Assembly (NCBI RefSeq): GCF_008692845.1
Contig: NZ_VXJW01000002.1
Location: 186,001 to 250,000, forward strand
Direction: 5' to 3'
Length of the DNA: 64,000 nt
Source: Salmonella enterica subsp. arizonae
GTDB taxonomy: Bacteria; Pseudomonadota; Gammaproteobacteria; Enterobacterales; Enterobacteriaceae
Part shown: one piece after another, positions 7,700 to 18,033 of the stretch
How positions within the stretch are numbered: position 1 is the stretch's first letter
How the letters are laid out: every line of letters starts with the position of its first letter
Notes under the pieces: model-generated
What the model was told of the DNA's origin: nothing
Database searches by the model: none
The model's input: only the letters and a program-made list of their open reading frames with translations
Position numbers and translations under genes: made by a program

Positions 7700-9748
7700 A
7701 TGAGTCGCAAGCAACTGGCGCTGTTTGAACCTGTTTTACTCGTACAGGCGCTAACGGATGCCGTAAAAAAATTAAGCCCACGCGCCCAGTGGCGTAACCC
7801 GGTGATGTTTGTGGTCTGGGCCGGCAGCGTGCTAACCACTCTGTTAACGCTCGCTATGGTAACAGGACAAATAGCGGGAAGCGCCTTGTTCACAGGGGTT
7901 ATCAGCCTGTGGTTATGGTTCACCGTACTGTTCGCCAATTTTGCCGAAGCGCTGGCGGAAGGCCGCAGCAAAGCCCAGGCAAACAGTCTGAAAGGGGTGA
8001 AAAAGACCGCGTTCGCTCGCCGCCTGCGCGCCCCGCGCCATGATGCGCAGGCCGATAACGTGCCCGCCGCTGAACTGCGGAAAGGCGACATTGTCCTGGT
8101 CAACGCGGGCGAGATTATTCCCTGCGACGGCGAGGTCATTGAAGGCGGCGCCTCGGTGGATGAAAGTGCGATTACCGGCGAATCCGCGCCCGTGATCCGC
8201 GAGTCTGGCGGCGATTTCGCCTCTGTCACCGGCGGCACGCGAATTCTTTCCGACTGGCTGGTGATTGCCTGTAGCGTCAATCCTGGCGAAACCTTTCTTG
8301 ACCGGATGATCGCGATGGTGGAAGGCGCGCAGCGGCGGAAAACGCCTAACGAGATTGCCCTGACGATTTTGCTCATCGCCCTGACCATTGTCTTTTTACT
8401 GACGACCGCCACTCTGTGGCCCTTCTCCGCCTGGGGCGGTAACGCGGTCAGCGTCACCGTGTTGGTGGCGTTGCTAGTGTGCCTGATCCCCACTACCATC
8501 GGCGGGCTACTCTCCGCCATTGGCGTAGCCGGAATGAGCCGAATGCTGGGCGCGAACGTGATAGCCACCAGCGGCCGCGCCGTAGAAGCCGCCGGCGATG
8601 TTGACGTGCTGCTGCTGGATAAAACCGGCACTATCACGCTCGGCAACCGCCAGGCGTCCGATTTTATTCCCGCCCAAGGGGTGGACGAGCGCACGCTGGC
8701 CGACGCCGCGCAGCTCGCTTCGCTGGCCGACGAAACGCCGGAGGGCCGCAGCATCGTTATCCTCGCCAAACAGCGCTTTAATCTGCGTGAGCGCGATGTG
8801 CAGTCACTTCATGCCACCTTTGTTCCGTTTACCGCGCAAAGTCGCATGAGCGGAATTAATATCGATAATCGGTTGATCCGTAAAGGATCTGTGGACGCGA
8901 TTCGGCGTCATGTCGAGAGCAATGGCGGCCATTTTCCCGCCGATGTTGAGCAAAACGTCGAGAGCGTGGCGCGTCTTGGCGCGACGCCGTTGGTCGTAGT
9001 GGAAGGCACGCGCGTACTGGGTGTTATCGCCCTCAAGGATATTGTTAAAGGCGGTATTAAAGAACGCTTCGCCCAGCTACGGAAGATGGGCATTAAAACG
9101 GTGATGATCACCGGCGATAATCGCCTGACGGCAGCGGCAATTGCCGCAGAAGCCGGTGTGGACGATTTTCTTGCCGAAGCCACGCCGGAAGCCAAGCTGG
9201 CGCTGATCCGTCAATATCAGGCGGAAGGACGGCTGGTCGCCATGACCGGCGACGGCACTAACGATGCCCCGGCGCTGGCGCAGGCTGACGTCGCGGTGGC
9301 GATGAACTCCGGCACCCAGGCGGCAAAAGAAGCCGGTAATATGGTGGATCTGGACTCTAACCCGACCAAATTGATTGAAGTGGTGCATATCGGTAAGCAG
9401 ATGCTGATGACGCGCGGCTCGCTCACCACCTTCAGTATCGCGAATGATGTAGCGAAATATTTCGCCATTATTCCCGCCGCGTTTGCCGCTACCTATCCGC
9501 AGCTAAACGCGCTCAACGTGATGGGGCTGCATTCGCCGAACTCCGCCATTCTGAGCGCGGTGATCTTTAACGCCCTGATTATCATTTTTCTGATCCCACT
9601 GGCATTAAAAGGCGTGAGTTATAAGCCGCTTTCCGCATCGGCCATGCTGCGCCGTAATTTATGGATCTATGGTCTGGGTGGCCTGGTGGTGCCGTTTATT
9701 GGTATCAAAGTGATTGATGTGCTGCTGACCCTGCTGGGTCTGGCGTGA
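7700..9748 (+). CDS. kdpB: KdpB, catalytic P-type ATPase subunit
   Basis: The 682-residue P-type ATPase hydrolyses ATP to drive K+ uptake through KdpA. The family signatures are present in order: ITGES (actuator domain, near residue 159), [12 protein letters not shown] with the phosphorylated Asp near 307, [14 protein letters not shown], and [21 protein letters not shown] near 520. The open frame begins at a TTG at 7676 overlapping kdpA, but the ATG at 7700 is preferred: GTGGAG precedes it and it gives the E. coli start [11 protein letters not shown]. The ITGES serine is the residue reported to be phosphorylated to inhibit the E. coli pump at high K+. Confidence 0.97.
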   Translation: MSRKQLALFEPVLLVQALTDAVKKLSPRAQWRNPVMFVVWAGSVLTTLLTLAMVTGQIAGSALFTGVISLWLWFTVLFANFAEALAEGRSKAQANSLKGVKKTAFARRLRAPRHDAQADNVPAAELRKGDIVLVNAGEIIPCDGEVIEGGASVDESAITGESAPVIRESGGDFASVTGGTRILSDWLVIACSVNPGETFLDRMIAMVEGAQRRKTPNEIALTILLIALTIVFLLTTATLWPFSAWGGNAVSVTVLVALLVCLIPTTIGGLLSAIGVAGMSRMLGANVIATSGRAVEAAGDVDVLLLDKTGTITLGNRQASDFIPAQGVDERTLADAAQLASLADETPEGRSIVILAKQRFNLRERDVQSLHATFVPFTAQSRMSGINIDNRLIRKGSVDAIRRHVESNGGHFPADVEQNVESVARLGATPLVVVEGTRVLGVIALKDIVKGGIKERFAQLRKMGIKTVMITGDNRLTAAAIAAEAGVDDFLAEATPEAKLALIRQYQAEGRLVAMTGDGTNDAPALAQADVAVAMNSGTQAAKEAGNMVDLDSNPTKLIEVVHIGKQMLMTRGSLTTFSIANDVAKYFAIIPAAFAATYPQLNALNVMGLHSPNSAILSAVIFNALIIIFLIPLALKGVSYKPLSASAMLRRNLWIYGLGGLVVPFIGIKVIDVLLTLLGLA

Positions 9749-9756
9749 GGTGTATG

Positions 9757-10341
9757 ATGATCGGTTTACGTCCTGCTTTTTCGACAATGTTATTTCTGCT
9801 GTTATTGACCGGCGGCGTGTATCCGCTTCTGACCACGGCGCTGGGGCAGTGGTGGTTTCCCTGGCAGGCTAATGGCTCGCTGATTCATAAAGACAATGTG
9901 ATACGCGGCTCAGCGCTTATCGGACAATCGTTTACCGCCGCGGGCTATTTTCATGGCCGGCCCTCCGCCACCGCCGATACGCCTTATAACCCACTGGCGT
10001 CGGGCGGAAGCAACCTGGCCGCCAGCAATCCCGAACTGGATGCGCAAATACAGGCCCGCGTCGCCGCGCTACGCGCCGCTAACCCCCAGGCGAGTTCCGC
10101 GGTTCCGGTTGAGCTGGCGACGGCGTCGGCAAGCGGGCTGGATAATAATCTGACGCCCGGCGCCGCGGCATGGCAAATCCCCCGCGTGGCGGCGGCTCGC
10201 CAGCTTCCCGTTGAACAGGTCGCGCAACTGGTTGCAGAATATACGCACAGGCCGCTGGCGCGCTTTCTTGGGCAACCGGTGGTGAATATTGTTGAGCTTA
10301 ATCTGGCGCTGGATGCGCTACAGGGACACAGAGCGAAATGA
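9757..10341 (+). CDS. kdpC: KdpC, K+ pump accessory subunit
   Basis: The 194-residue subunit has one N-terminal membrane helix ([20 protein letters not shown]) and a periplasmic domain with [17 protein letters not shown] and [11 protein letters not shown], all typical of KdpC. It associates with KdpB and KdpA and increases ATP or K+ affinity. Two adjacent ATG codons (9754 and 9757) are possible; the second gives the usual MIGLRP start and better spacing from GAGGTG. The frame also allows a GTG at 9745 overlapping kdpB. The 3' end overlaps kdpD by four bases (ATGA). Confidence 0.95.
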   Translation: MIGLRPAFSTMLFLLLLTGGVYPLLTTALGQWWFPWQANGSLIHKDNVIRGSALIGQSFTAAGYFHGRPSATADTPYNPLASGGSNLAASNPELDAQIQARVAALRAANPQASSAVPVELATASASGLDNNLTPGAAAWQIPRVAAARQLPVEQVAQLVAEYTHRPLARFLGQPVVNIVELNLALDALQGHRAK

Positions 10342-13022
10342 ACGACGAACCCTTGCGTCCTGACCCGGATCGCTTGTTGGAACAAACGCCCCCGCCCCAC
10401 CGGGGGAAGTTGAAAATTTTCTTCGGCGCCTGCGCAGGCGTCGGAAAAACCTGGGCGATGCTGGCGCAAGCGCAGCGGCTGCGAGCGCAGGGGCTGGATG
10501 TGGTGATCGGCGTGGTAGAGACGCATGGCCGTAAAGAGACCGCCGCGCTACTTGACGGGCTGACCATTCTGCCGCCAAAACGTCACTCGCACCGGGGGCG
10601 GCAAATTCGCGAATTTGACCTGGATGCCGCCCTCGCCCGGCGTCCGGCGCTGATTTTAATGGATGAGCTGGCGCACAGTAACGCGCCTGGCTCACGCCAT
10701 CCTAAGCGCTGGCAGGATATTGAAGAGCTGCTGGAAGCGGGAATCGACGTTTTCACCACCGTGAACGTACAACATCTGGAAAGTCTGAACGATGTGGTGA
10801 GCGGCGTCACGGGGATTCAGGTGCGCGAAACCGTCCCCGATCCCTTTTTTGATGCCGCCGATGAAGTCGTACTGGTCGATCTGCCGCCCGACGATCTGCG
10901 CCAACGGCTCAACGAAGGTAAAGTGTATATCGCCGGTCAGGCGGAACGCGCTATTGAACATTTTTTCCGCAAGGGCAATCTGATCGCTCTCCGCGAGCTG
11001 GCGCTACGCCGGACAGCCGATCGCGTGGACGATCAGATGCGCGCCTGGCGCGCGCATCCGGGCGAAGAAAAAGTATGGCATACCCGCGATGCGATTTTAC
11101 TGTGTATCGGGCATAACACCGGCAGCGAAAAACTGGTGCGTACCGCGGCGCGTCTGGCCTCCCGGCTCGGCAGCGTCTGGCACGCCGTCTATGTCGAAAC
11201 GCCAACGTTACACCGCTTACCGGAAAAACAACGGCGGGCCATTTTAAGCGCGCTGCGCCTGGCGCAGGAGCTTGGCGCGGAAACCGCCACTCTGTCCGAT
11301 CCCGCCGAAGAGAAAGCGGTCGTGCGCTATGCCCGCGAGCATAATCTGGGGAAAATCGTGATGGGCCGTCCGGCGTCGCGACGCTGGTGGCGACGTGACG
11401 CTTTCGCCGACCGTCTTGCCAGGCGCGCGCCGGATCTTGATCAGGTGATCGTCGCGCTGGAAGAGCCGCCTGCCCGCGCGTTGACGCAAGCGCCTGATAA
11501 CCGGAGTTTTAAAGAGAAATGGCGTGGGCAGATTCAGGGCTGTCTGGTCGCCGTGGCGCTTTGCGCCATCACCACGCTTATCGCTATGCAGTGGCTGGTC
11601 GCTTTCGACGCCGCCAATCTGGTGATGCTCTATTTGCTGGGCGTAGTGGTGATCGCGCTGTTTTACGGACGCTGGCCGTCGGTGGTGGCGACGGTGATTA
11701 ACGTGGCGAGTTTTGATCTCTTTTTTATCGCGCCACGCGGTACGCTCGCCGTTTCGGACGTGCAGTATTTGCTGACCTTTGCCGTGATGCTGACGGTTGG
11801 TCTGGTGATTGGCAACCTTACTGCCGGGGTGCGCTATCAGGCGCGCGTCGCCCGTTATCGGGAGCAGCGTACCCGCCATTTATATGAAATGTCTAAAGCG
11901 CTGGCCGTCGGGCGTAGCGAACATGATATCGCCGTCACCAGCGAGCAGTTTATCGCCTCGACGTTTCAGGCGCGCAGCCAAATTTTATTACCCGATGCTC
12001 ACGGTAAGTTGCTGCCTCTCACCCACCAGCAAGGCATGACGCCATGGGACGACGCGATCGCACGCTGGAGTTTTGATAAAGGCCAGCCTGCCGGCGCAGG
12101 CACCGATACCCTCCCCGGCGTCCCTTATCAAATCCTGCCGCTGAAGAGCGCCGACAAAACGCACGGTCTGGCTATCGTCGAGCCAGGCAATCTGCGTCAG
12201 TTAATGGTGCCGGAGCAGCAACGCCTGCTGGAAACGTTCACTCTACTTGTCGCCAACGCTCTGGAACGACTGACGCTGACCGCCAGCGAAGAACAGGCGC
12301 GTCTCGCCAGTGAGCGCGAAAGTATTCGTAATGCGCTGCTGGCGGCGCTGTCACATGATTTACGCACGCCGCTGACGGTGCTGTTCGGCCAGGCGGAAAT
12401 TCTGACGCTGGATTTAGCCAGCGCGGGATCGCCCCACGCACGTCAGGCCAGTGAAATCCGTCAGCATATTCTCAACACCACCCGGCTGGTGAATAATTTG
12501 CTGGATATGGCGCGTATTCAGTCCGGCGGGTTTAATCTTAAAAAAGAGTGGCTCACGCTGGAAGAGGTCGTCGGAAGCGCGTTACAGATGTTGGAACCGG
12601 GTTTATTGCATCCGATTACCTTGTCGCTGCCGCAACAGTTAACGCTTATCCATGTCGATGGCCTCCTATTTGAGCGCGTCCTGATCAACTTGCTGGAAAA
12701 CGCGGTTAAGTACGCCGGGCCGCAGGCCAGTATCGGCATTGATGCTGCGGTTAAGGACGATCGTTTACAACTGGATGTCTGGGATAACGGGCCGGGTATT
12801 CCTGCAGGGCAAGAACAGACAATTTTCGATAAATTCGCCCGCGGCAACAAAGAGTCCGCCGTCCCCGGTGTGGGGCTGGGGCTGGCGATTTGCCATGCTA
12901 TCGTAGAGGTACACGGCGGCACGCTCACCGCCTATAATCGATCACAGGGCGGCGCCTGTTTCCGTGTTACACTGCCGCAAGGAAAACCACCTGAACTTGA
13001 TGATTTTCATGAGGATATGTGA
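10338..13022 (+). CDS. kdpD: KdpD, K+/turgor sensor histidine kinase
   Basis: The 894-residue membrane sensor phosphorylates KdpE when K+ is limiting. The cytoplasmic N-terminal KdpD domain starts with a Walker A motif (GACAGVGKT, residues 30-38), followed by a universal-stress-like domain to about residue 370. Four close membrane helices lie at about 400-500 ([15 protein letters not shown] onward), then a GAF-like region and the kinase core: the phosphorylated His in [15 protein letters not shown] near 673, then N, G1 (WDNGPGIP) and G2 (GVGLGLAI) boxes. It overlaps kdpC and kdpE by four bases each, so all six kdp genes read as one coupled operon. Confidence 0.97.
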   Translation: MNDEPLRPDPDRLLEQTPPPHRGKLKIFFGACAGVGKTWAMLAQAQRLRAQGLDVVIGVVETHGRKETAALLDGLTILPPKRHSHRGRQIREFDLDAALARRPALILMDELAHSNAPGSRHPKRWQDIEELLEAGIDVFTTVNVQHLESLNDVVSGVTGIQVRETVPDPFFDAADEVVLVDLPPDDLRQRLNEGKVYIAGQAERAIEHFFRKGNLIALRELALRRTADRVDDQMRAWRAHPGEEKVWHTRDAILLCIGHNTGSEKLVRTAARLASRLGSVWHAVYVETPTLHRLPEKQRRAILSALRLAQELGAETATLSDPAEEKAVVRYAREHNLGKIVMGRPASRRWWRRDAFADRLARRAPDLDQVIVALEEPPARALTQAPDNRSFKEKWRGQIQGCLVAVALCAITTLIAMQWLVAFDAANLVMLYLLGVVVIALFYGRWPSVVATVINVASFDLFFIAPRGTLAVSDVQYLLTFAVMLTVGLVIGNLTAGVRYQARVARYREQRTRHLYEMSKALAVGRSEHDIAVTSEQFIASTFQARSQILLPDAHGKLLPLTHQQGMTPWDDAIARWSFDKGQPAGAGTDTLPGVPYQILPLKSADKTHGLAIVEPGNLRQLMVPEQQRLLETFTLLVANALERLTLTASEEQARLASERESIRNALLAALSHDLRTPLTVLFGQAEILTLDLASAGSPHARQASEIRQHILNTTRLVNNLLDMARIQSGGFNLKKEWLTLEEVVGSALQMLEPGLLHPITLSLPQQLTLIHVDGLLFERVLINLLENAVKYAGPQASIGIDAAVKDDRLQLDVWDNGPGIPAGQEQTIFDKFARGNKESAVPGVGLGLAICHAIVEVHGGTLTAYNRSQGGACFRVTLPQGKPPELDDFHEDM

Positions 13023-13696
13023 CAAACGTTCTGATTGTTGAAGATGAACAGGCCATCCGCCGCTTTCTGCGCGCCGCGCTGGAAGGCGATGGTCTGCGCG
13101 TGTACGAAGCTGAAACATTACAACGTGGTTTACTGGAAGCCGCCACGCGAAAACCCGATCTGATTATTCTCGACCTTGGTCTACCGGACGGCGACGGAAA
13201 CGATTTTATTCGCGACCTGCGTCAGTGGAGCGCGATACCAATTATTGTTCTTTCCGCCCGCAGTGAAGAAAACGATAAGATTGCCGCGCTTGACGCCGGG
13301 GCTGACGATTACCTGAGCAAGCCATTCGGCATTGGCGAGCTGCAGGCGCGTTTACGTGTCGCGCTGCGACGACACGCCGCCAGCCCTTGTGCCGATCCGA
13401 GAGTCCGCTTTTCTAACGTTACGGTCGATCTCGCCGCACGGTTGATCCACCGTGGCGATGAAGAAATCCATCTGACGCCGATTGAGTTCCGCCTGCTGGC
13501 GGTATTACTCAATAATGCAGGTAAAGTATTAACCCAGCGACAGTTACTAAACCAGGTCTGGGGGCCTAATGCCGTGGAGCATAGCCACTATTTGCGCATC
13601 TATATGGGGCATCTACGCCAGAAACTGGAACAAGATCCCACCCGCCCACGCCATTTTATTACCGAAACCGGAATTGGCTATCGCTTTATGCCATGA
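13019..13696 (+). CDS. kdpE: KdpE, response regulator of the kdp operon
   Basis: The 225-residue OmpR-family regulator activates kdpFABC when phosphorylated by KdpD. The receiver domain has the acidic pair in VLIVEDEQ, the phospho-acceptor Asp52 in LDLGLPDGDG, and the conserved Lys in YLSKPFG. The C-terminal winged helix carries EIHLTPIEFRLLAVL and LRIYMGHLRQKLE. The GTG start overlaps the kdpD stop (GTGA). Its likely DNA target is the T-rich block upstream of kdpF. Confidence 0.97.
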   Translation: MTNVLIVEDEQAIRRFLRAALEGDGLRVYEAETLQRGLLEAATRKPDLIILDLGLPDGDGNDFIRDLRQWSAIPIIVLSARSEENDKIAALDAGADDYLSKPFGIGELQARLRVALRRHAASPCADPRVRFSNVTVDLAARLIHRGDEEIHLTPIEFRLLAVLLNNAGKVLTQRQLLNQVWGPNAVEHSHYLRIYMGHLRQKLEQDPTRPRHFITETGIGYRFMP

Positions 13697-13714
13697 ATAG
13701 CTATTCATTATTTT
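13693..13714 (+). terminator. Weak hairpin at the end of the kdp operon
   Basis: A perfect 16-base palindrome, ATGAATAGCTATTCAT, overlaps the kdpE stop and is followed by TATTTTT. The stem is AT-rich, so it is only a weak intrinsic terminator candidate. Confidence 0.35.
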
Positions 13715-13971
13715 TAAATAAATTCTAATTTTTGTGTCATTTATTTTCGGCATCGCGAATAATTATTTTCGCGGCCACATTATATTTTATGGAGAGCATA
13801 AAACATTTAATTAACATTGACTAAACAATTAATTATCTCACAGCACGATATGCATAATCGTCGACTAATTATTTTGCAAATGATCGTTTTTTGTTGATCC
13901 GGTTCACAGATTGCTGGCAGATCCTGGATAAAATAGCCATGCTTTCAATAAATCAATGAAAGGATCTCAAA
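13715..13971. other. AT-rich promoter region of the speF operon
   Basis: About 260 AT-rich bases with no gene. The promoter for speFL-speF-potE must lie here. A TAAAAT at 13929-13934 could be its -10 box, but no well-spaced -35 is evident, so I do not assign one. Acid and low-osmolarity induction of speF is known for E. coli; no matching site could be picked out by eye. Confidence 0.4.
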
Positions 13972-14076
13972 ATGGAAAATAATAATCGTTTTATGCCCCA
14001 TATAAGGCGGACAACGCATATTATGATGTTTGCCCACCGTAATAGTTTCGACTTTCATTTCTTTAATGCCCGGTAG
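13972..14076 (+). CDS. speFL: SpeFL, ornithine-sensing leader peptide
   Basis: A 34-codon ORF (start MENNNRFMPHIRRTTHIM, end FDFHFFNAR) with an AAAGGA ribosome site seven to twelve bases before the ATG. It matches the leader peptide described as SpeFL/orf34 in E. coli and Salmonella. The nascent peptide holds ornithine in the ribosome tunnel, stalls the ribosome near its own stop codon, and thereby exposes the speF mRNA to translation and blocks Rho-dependent termination. The sensor and effector halves (HIRRTTHI and FDFHFFNAR) are conserved. The ORF lies 378 bases before speF, the expected arrangement. Confidence 0.92.
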   Translation: MENNNRFMPHIRRTTHIMMFAHRNSFDFHFFNAR

Positions 14077-14454
14077 TTTTTCTGCTACGGGTACTTCAGC
14101 ATACAGGTCTTTCCGACCCTTATGTCATTCAGGTCTATTGCCTAAATAACTCAAATTGTTAAAAGCGACGGTATGGTAACTTCTTTACGCCCAGCCCAGT
14201 AACCACCTGGCCTGACAGAAGAAACTCCGACTCAACGCAGTTTTGTTATCACGGCTTCAGCCTGTATATCGTAGTACTCAACTTCTTAAATCCTGTATTT
14301 TCCGCGACCGGACGGGTTAGGATTTATTACATCTAAAATAAAGCTAATTTACTGATTTTTTATCAGCGGGATAGCTTTAATTTTTTCCGGAAGAATCAGT
14401 TTCTCCTTCGAGAAATTGAGGGCCTGCTATTACCTGAAATAAAGAGATGAAAAA
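14077..14454 (+). promoter_or_regulatory. speF leader RNA region controlled by SpeFL
   Basis: This 378-base untranslated stretch between speFL and speF has no other credible ORF. Just after the speFL stop, GCCCGGTAG and CTACGGGT (14068-14092) can pair as a hairpin close to where the stalled ribosome would sit. The rest is pyrimidine-rich in places (for example CGACCGGACGGG at 14305) and would include the Rho-dependent termination zone known for this leader. AGAG before the ATG at 14455 is the likely speF ribosome site. Confidence 0.7.
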
Positions 14455-16653
14455 ATGACAGAATTAAAAATTGCCGTTAGCCGTCACTGCCCGGATTGTT
14501 TTTCTACACAGCGTAATATTGTAAATGTTGATGAAAGTCGTTTTATCGACGTGGCTGCCATCGTGTTATCTATCGACGATATTGAACGAGGAAAACTCGA
14601 TGAAATCGACGCAACGGGTTACGGTATCCCCGTGTTTATCGCGACGCATGACGAAGGGCGCGTACCGCCTGAATATCTGTCGCGTATCTCTGGTGTATTC
14701 GAATATAATGAATCCCGTGCGGCCTTTTATGGTCGTCAGTTGGAAACAGCGGCAAGCCACTACGAAACGCAGTTACGTCCGCCGTTCTTCCGCGCACTGG
14801 TGGATTATGTCAACCAGGGCAACAGCGCATTTGACTGCCCGGGGCACCAGGGCGGCGAATTCTTCCGCCGTCATCCTGCCGGTAATCAATTCGTGGAATA
14901 CTTTGGCGAAACGCTCTTCCGCTCCGATTTGTGCAACGCGGACGTGGCCATGGGCGATCTGCTGATTCACGAAGGCGCGCCTTGCATTGCGCAACAACAT
15001 GCGGCAAAAATCTTTAACGCCGATAAAACCTACTTTGTGCTGAACGGGACTTCCTCCTCTAACAAAGTCGTGCTAAACGCCCTGTTAACGCCGGGCGATC
15101 TGGTGCTGTTTGACCGTAACAACCACAAATCTAACCACCACGGCGCATTATTACAGGCGGGCGCAACGCCTGTTTATCTGGAAACCGCGCGTAACCCGTA
15201 TGGTTTTATCGGCGGGATCGATGCTCACTGCTTTGAAGAAGATTATCTGCGCGAGCTGATTAACGAAGTCGCGCCGCAGCGCGTCCGCGACGTCCGTCCG
15301 TTCCGTCTGGCCGTCATCCAGTTAGGCACCTACGACGGTACCATTTATAACGCCCGTCAGGTCGTCGATAAAATTGGTCATCTGTGCGACTACATCCTGT
15401 TTGACTCCGCCTGGGTCGGCTATGAACAATTTATTCCGATGATGGCCGACTGCTCGCCGCTGCTACTGGAACTGAACGAAAACGATCCGGGTATTCTGGT
15501 AACGCAGTCCGTTCACAAACAACAGGCCGGGTTCTCCCAGACCTCGCAGATCCACAAAAAAGATAGCCATATCAAAGGGCAACCGCGCTACGTTCCGCAT
15601 AAGCGCATGAATAACGCCTTTATGATGCACGCGTCGACCAGCCCGTTCTATCCGCTGTTCGCCGCGCTGGACGTTAACGCCAAAATGCACGAAGGCGTCA
15701 GCGGCCGCAATATGTGGATGGATTGCGTGGTTAACGGCGTCGATACCCGTAAATTAATCCTCGAAAACTGCCATCATATCCGTCCGTTCGTGCCGGAACT
15801 GATTGACGGCAAGCCGTGGCAGTCATACCCGACATCGGAGATCGCCTGCGATCTGCGTTTCTTCCACTTTGTCCCGGGCGAACATTGGCATGCGTTTGAA
15901 GGCTATGCCGAACATCAATACTTTGTCGACCCATGCAAACTGTTGCTCACCACGCCGGGCATCAATGCAGCGAGCGGCGAATATGAAGACTTTGGCGTTC
16001 CTGCCACGATCCTCGCTAACTTCCTGCGTGAGAACGGCGTCGTCCCGGAAAAATGCGATCTCAACTCCATCCTGTTCTTGCTGACGCCGGCAGAAGACAT
16101 GGCGAAATTGCAACAGCTTGTCGCTCTGCTGGTTCGTTTCGAAAAACTGCTGGAAGCCGATGCGCCGTTAGCGGAAGTATTACCATCCATTTACAAACAG
16201 CATGAAACGCGTTACGCCGGCTATACCCTGCGTCAGCTTTGCCAGGAGATGCATGATCTCTATGCGCGGCACAACGTGAAACAACTGCAAAAAGAGATGT
16301 TCCGTAAATCGCATTTCCCGAAAGTCAGTATGAATCCGCAAGAGGCCAACTATGCCTATCTGCGCGGCGAGGTTGAACTGGTTCGCCTGCCGGAAGCGGA
16401 AGGTCGTATCGCGGCTGAAGGCGCTCTGCCTTACCCGCCGGGAGTACTGTGCGTCGTTCCGGGCGAAATCTGGGGCGGTTCTGTCCTGCGTTATTTCAGC
16501 GCCCTGGAGGAAGGGATTAACCTGCTGCCGGGCTTTGCGCCTGAACTGCAGGGTGTTTATATCGAAGAACACGACGGCCGTAAGCAGGTCTGGTGCTACG
16601 TCATTAAGCCTCGCGACGCGCAGCGCTCCCTGTTGCAGGAGGAAAAATTATGA
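14455..16653 (+). CDS. speF: Inducible ornithine decarboxylase
   Basis: The 732-residue PLP enzyme converts ornithine to putrescine and CO2, consuming a proton. It is a fold-type I decarboxylase of the Orn/Lys/Arg class: an N-terminal wing domain (residues 1-105), a PLP core with FDCPGHQGGEFF, NGTSSSNKVV and the Lys in QSVHKQQAGFSQTS (near residue 355), and a C-terminal domain with EANYAYLRGEVELV. Length equals E. coli SpeF (732). The stop overlaps potE by four bases (ATGA), so the enzyme and its antiporter are co-translated. Expression depends on the SpeFL leader. Confidence 0.97.
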   Translation: MTELKIAVSRHCPDCFSTQRNIVNVDESRFIDVAAIVLSIDDIERGKLDEIDATGYGIPVFIATHDEGRVPPEYLSRISGVFEYNESRAAFYGRQLETAASHYETQLRPPFFRALVDYVNQGNSAFDCPGHQGGEFFRRHPAGNQFVEYFGETLFRSDLCNADVAMGDLLIHEGAPCIAQQHAAKIFNADKTYFVLNGTSSSNKVVLNALLTPGDLVLFDRNNHKSNHHGALLQAGATPVYLETARNPYGFIGGIDAHCFEEDYLRELINEVAPQRVRDVRPFRLAVIQLGTYDGTIYNARQVVDKIGHLCDYILFDSAWVGYEQFIPMMADCSPLLLELNENDPGILVTQSVHKQQAGFSQTSQIHKKDSHIKGQPRYVPHKRMNNAFMMHASTSPFYPLFAALDVNAKMHEGVSGRNMWMDCVVNGVDTRKLILENCHHIRPFVPELIDGKPWQSYPTSEIACDLRFFHFVPGEHWHAFEGYAEHQYFVDPCKLLLTTPGINAASGEYEDFGVPATILANFLRENGVVPEKCDLNSILFLLTPAEDMAKLQQLVALLVRFEKLLEADAPLAEVLPSIYKQHETRYAGYTLRQLCQEMHDLYARHNVKQLQKEMFRKSHFPKVSMNPQEANYAYLRGEVELVRLPEAEGRIAAEGALPYPPGVLCVVPGEIWGGSVLRYFSALEEGINLLPGFAPELQGVYIEEHDGRKQVWCYVIKPRDAQRSLLQEEKL

Positions 16654-17969
16654 GTAAACCTAAAGCCAACAAAATGGGGGTCGTACAGCTCACTATTCTG
16701 ACAATGGTCAACATGATGGGCTCCGGGATCATCATGCTGCCGACCAAACTGTCTGAAGTCGGCACGATATCCATTATCTCCTGGCTGGTCACCGCCGTCG
16801 GCTCGATGGCGCTGGCCTGGGCGTTTGCGAAATGCGGTATGTTTAGCCGTAAATCCGGCGGCATGGGCGGTTACGCCGAATATGCTTTCGGTAAATCCGG
16901 CAACTTTATGGCGAACTATACCTACGGCGTCTCGCTGCTGATCGCCAACGTGGCTATCGCCATCTCCGCTGTCGGTTATGGCACCGAGTTGTTCGGCGCC
17001 GCGCTGACGCCGCTCCAGATCGGCCTGGCGACTATCGCTGTATTGTGGGTTTGTACCATCGCAAACTTTGGCGGCGCGCGTATTACCGGGCAGATCAGTA
17101 GCGTTACCGTCTGGGGCGTCATCATTCCGGTTGTCGGCCTGTGCATCATCGGCTGGTTCTGGTTTAGCCCCAGCATGTACGTGGCGTCGTGGAACCCGCA
17201 CCATGTTCCGTTCTTTAGCGCGGTCGGTTCTTCCATCGCTATGACGCTGTGGGCATTTCTTGGGTTGGAATCCGCCTGCGCTAACGCAGATGTGGTCGAA
17301 AATCCGGAAAAGAACGTCCCCATCGCGGTACTGGGCGGTACGCTGGGCGCGGCGGTCATTTATATCGTTTCGACCAACGTGATTGCCGGGATTGTGCCGA
17401 ACATGGATCTGGCAAACTCCACGGCGCCGTTTGGCCTGGCATTTGCACAGATGTTCACGCCTGCGGTAGGTAAAGTGATCATGGCGCTGATGGTGATGTC
17501 CTGCTGCGGCTCATTGCTGGGCTGGCAGTTCACTATCGCCCAGGTCTTTAAATCCTCCGCTGACGAAGGCTATTTCCCGAAAGTCTTCTCTCGCGTAACG
17601 AAAGTCGACGCGCCGGTTCAGGGGATGTTGATTATTGTGATTATTCAGACTGGCCTGTCGCTGATGACCATTAGCCCGTCGCTGAATAGTCAGTTTAACG
17701 TCCTGGTTAACCTGGCGGTGGTGACGAACATTATTCCGTATATTCTGTCGATGGCCGCGCTGGTTATCATTCAGAAAATGGCGAATGTGCCGTCATCAAA
17801 GGCGAAAGTCGCTAACTTCGTGGCCTTCGTTGGCGCCATGTATAGCTTCTACGCGCTATATTCCTCCGGTGAAGAAGCCATGCTGTACGGCTCAATTGTG
17901 ACCTTCCTCGGCTGGACGTTATACGGCCTGGTCTCACCGCGTTTTGAATTGAAAAATAAACACGGCTGA
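16650..17969 (+). CDS. potE: Putrescine-ornithine antiporter
   Basis: The 439-residue inner-membrane protein exchanges cytoplasmic putrescine for external ornithine, feeding SpeF and exporting its product. It is an APC-superfamily transporter with about 12 helices. MVNMMGSGIIMLPTKL is the first-helix substrate motif (GSGI), and WAFLGLESACANADVVENP is the helix 6 region. GGMGGYAEYAFGKSG is also typical. The gene follows speF directly and is part of the acid-inducible operon. Confidence 0.97.
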   Translation: MSKPKANKMGVVQLTILTMVNMMGSGIIMLPTKLSEVGTISIISWLVTAVGSMALAWAFAKCGMFSRKSGGMGGYAEYAFGKSGNFMANYTYGVSLLIANVAIAISAVGYGTELFGAALTPLQIGLATIAVLWVCTIANFGGARITGQISSVTVWGVIIPVVGLCIIGWFWFSPSMYVASWNPHHVPFFSAVGSSIAMTLWAFLGLESACANADVVENPEKNVPIAVLGGTLGAAVIYIVSTNVIAGIVPNMDLANSTAPFGLAFAQMFTPAVGKVIMALMVMSCCGSLLGWQFTIAQVFKSSADEGYFPKVFSRVTKVDAPVQGMLIIVIIQTGLSLMTISPSLNSQFNVLVNLAVVTNIIPYILSMAALVIIQKMANVPSSKAKVANFVAFVGAMYSFYALYSSGEEAMLYGSIVTFLGWTLYGLVSPRFELKNKHG

Positions 17970-17975
17970 TGGCGC

Positions 17976-18009
17976 GCCCGGGCTACGGTAACGGTAGTCC
18001 GGGCATTTT
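17976..18009 (+). terminator. Terminator after potE
   Basis: An 11-base arm GCCCGGGCTAC and its partner GTAGTCCGGGC form a long GC-rich stem just after the potE stop, followed by ATTTTC. The T-run is short, but stem and position fit an intrinsic terminator of the speF operon. Confidence 0.75.
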
Positions 18010-18033
18010 CACTCTTTGAATAAGATAATAGAA

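Noticed and set aside
6908-8769. Long minus-strand frames of 206 and 380 codons opposite kdpA and kdpB
   Set aside because: They lie wholly opposite well-conserved kdp genes, have Ser/Pro/Ala-rich composition typical of antisense frames in GC-rich DNA, and have no ribosome sites or domains.
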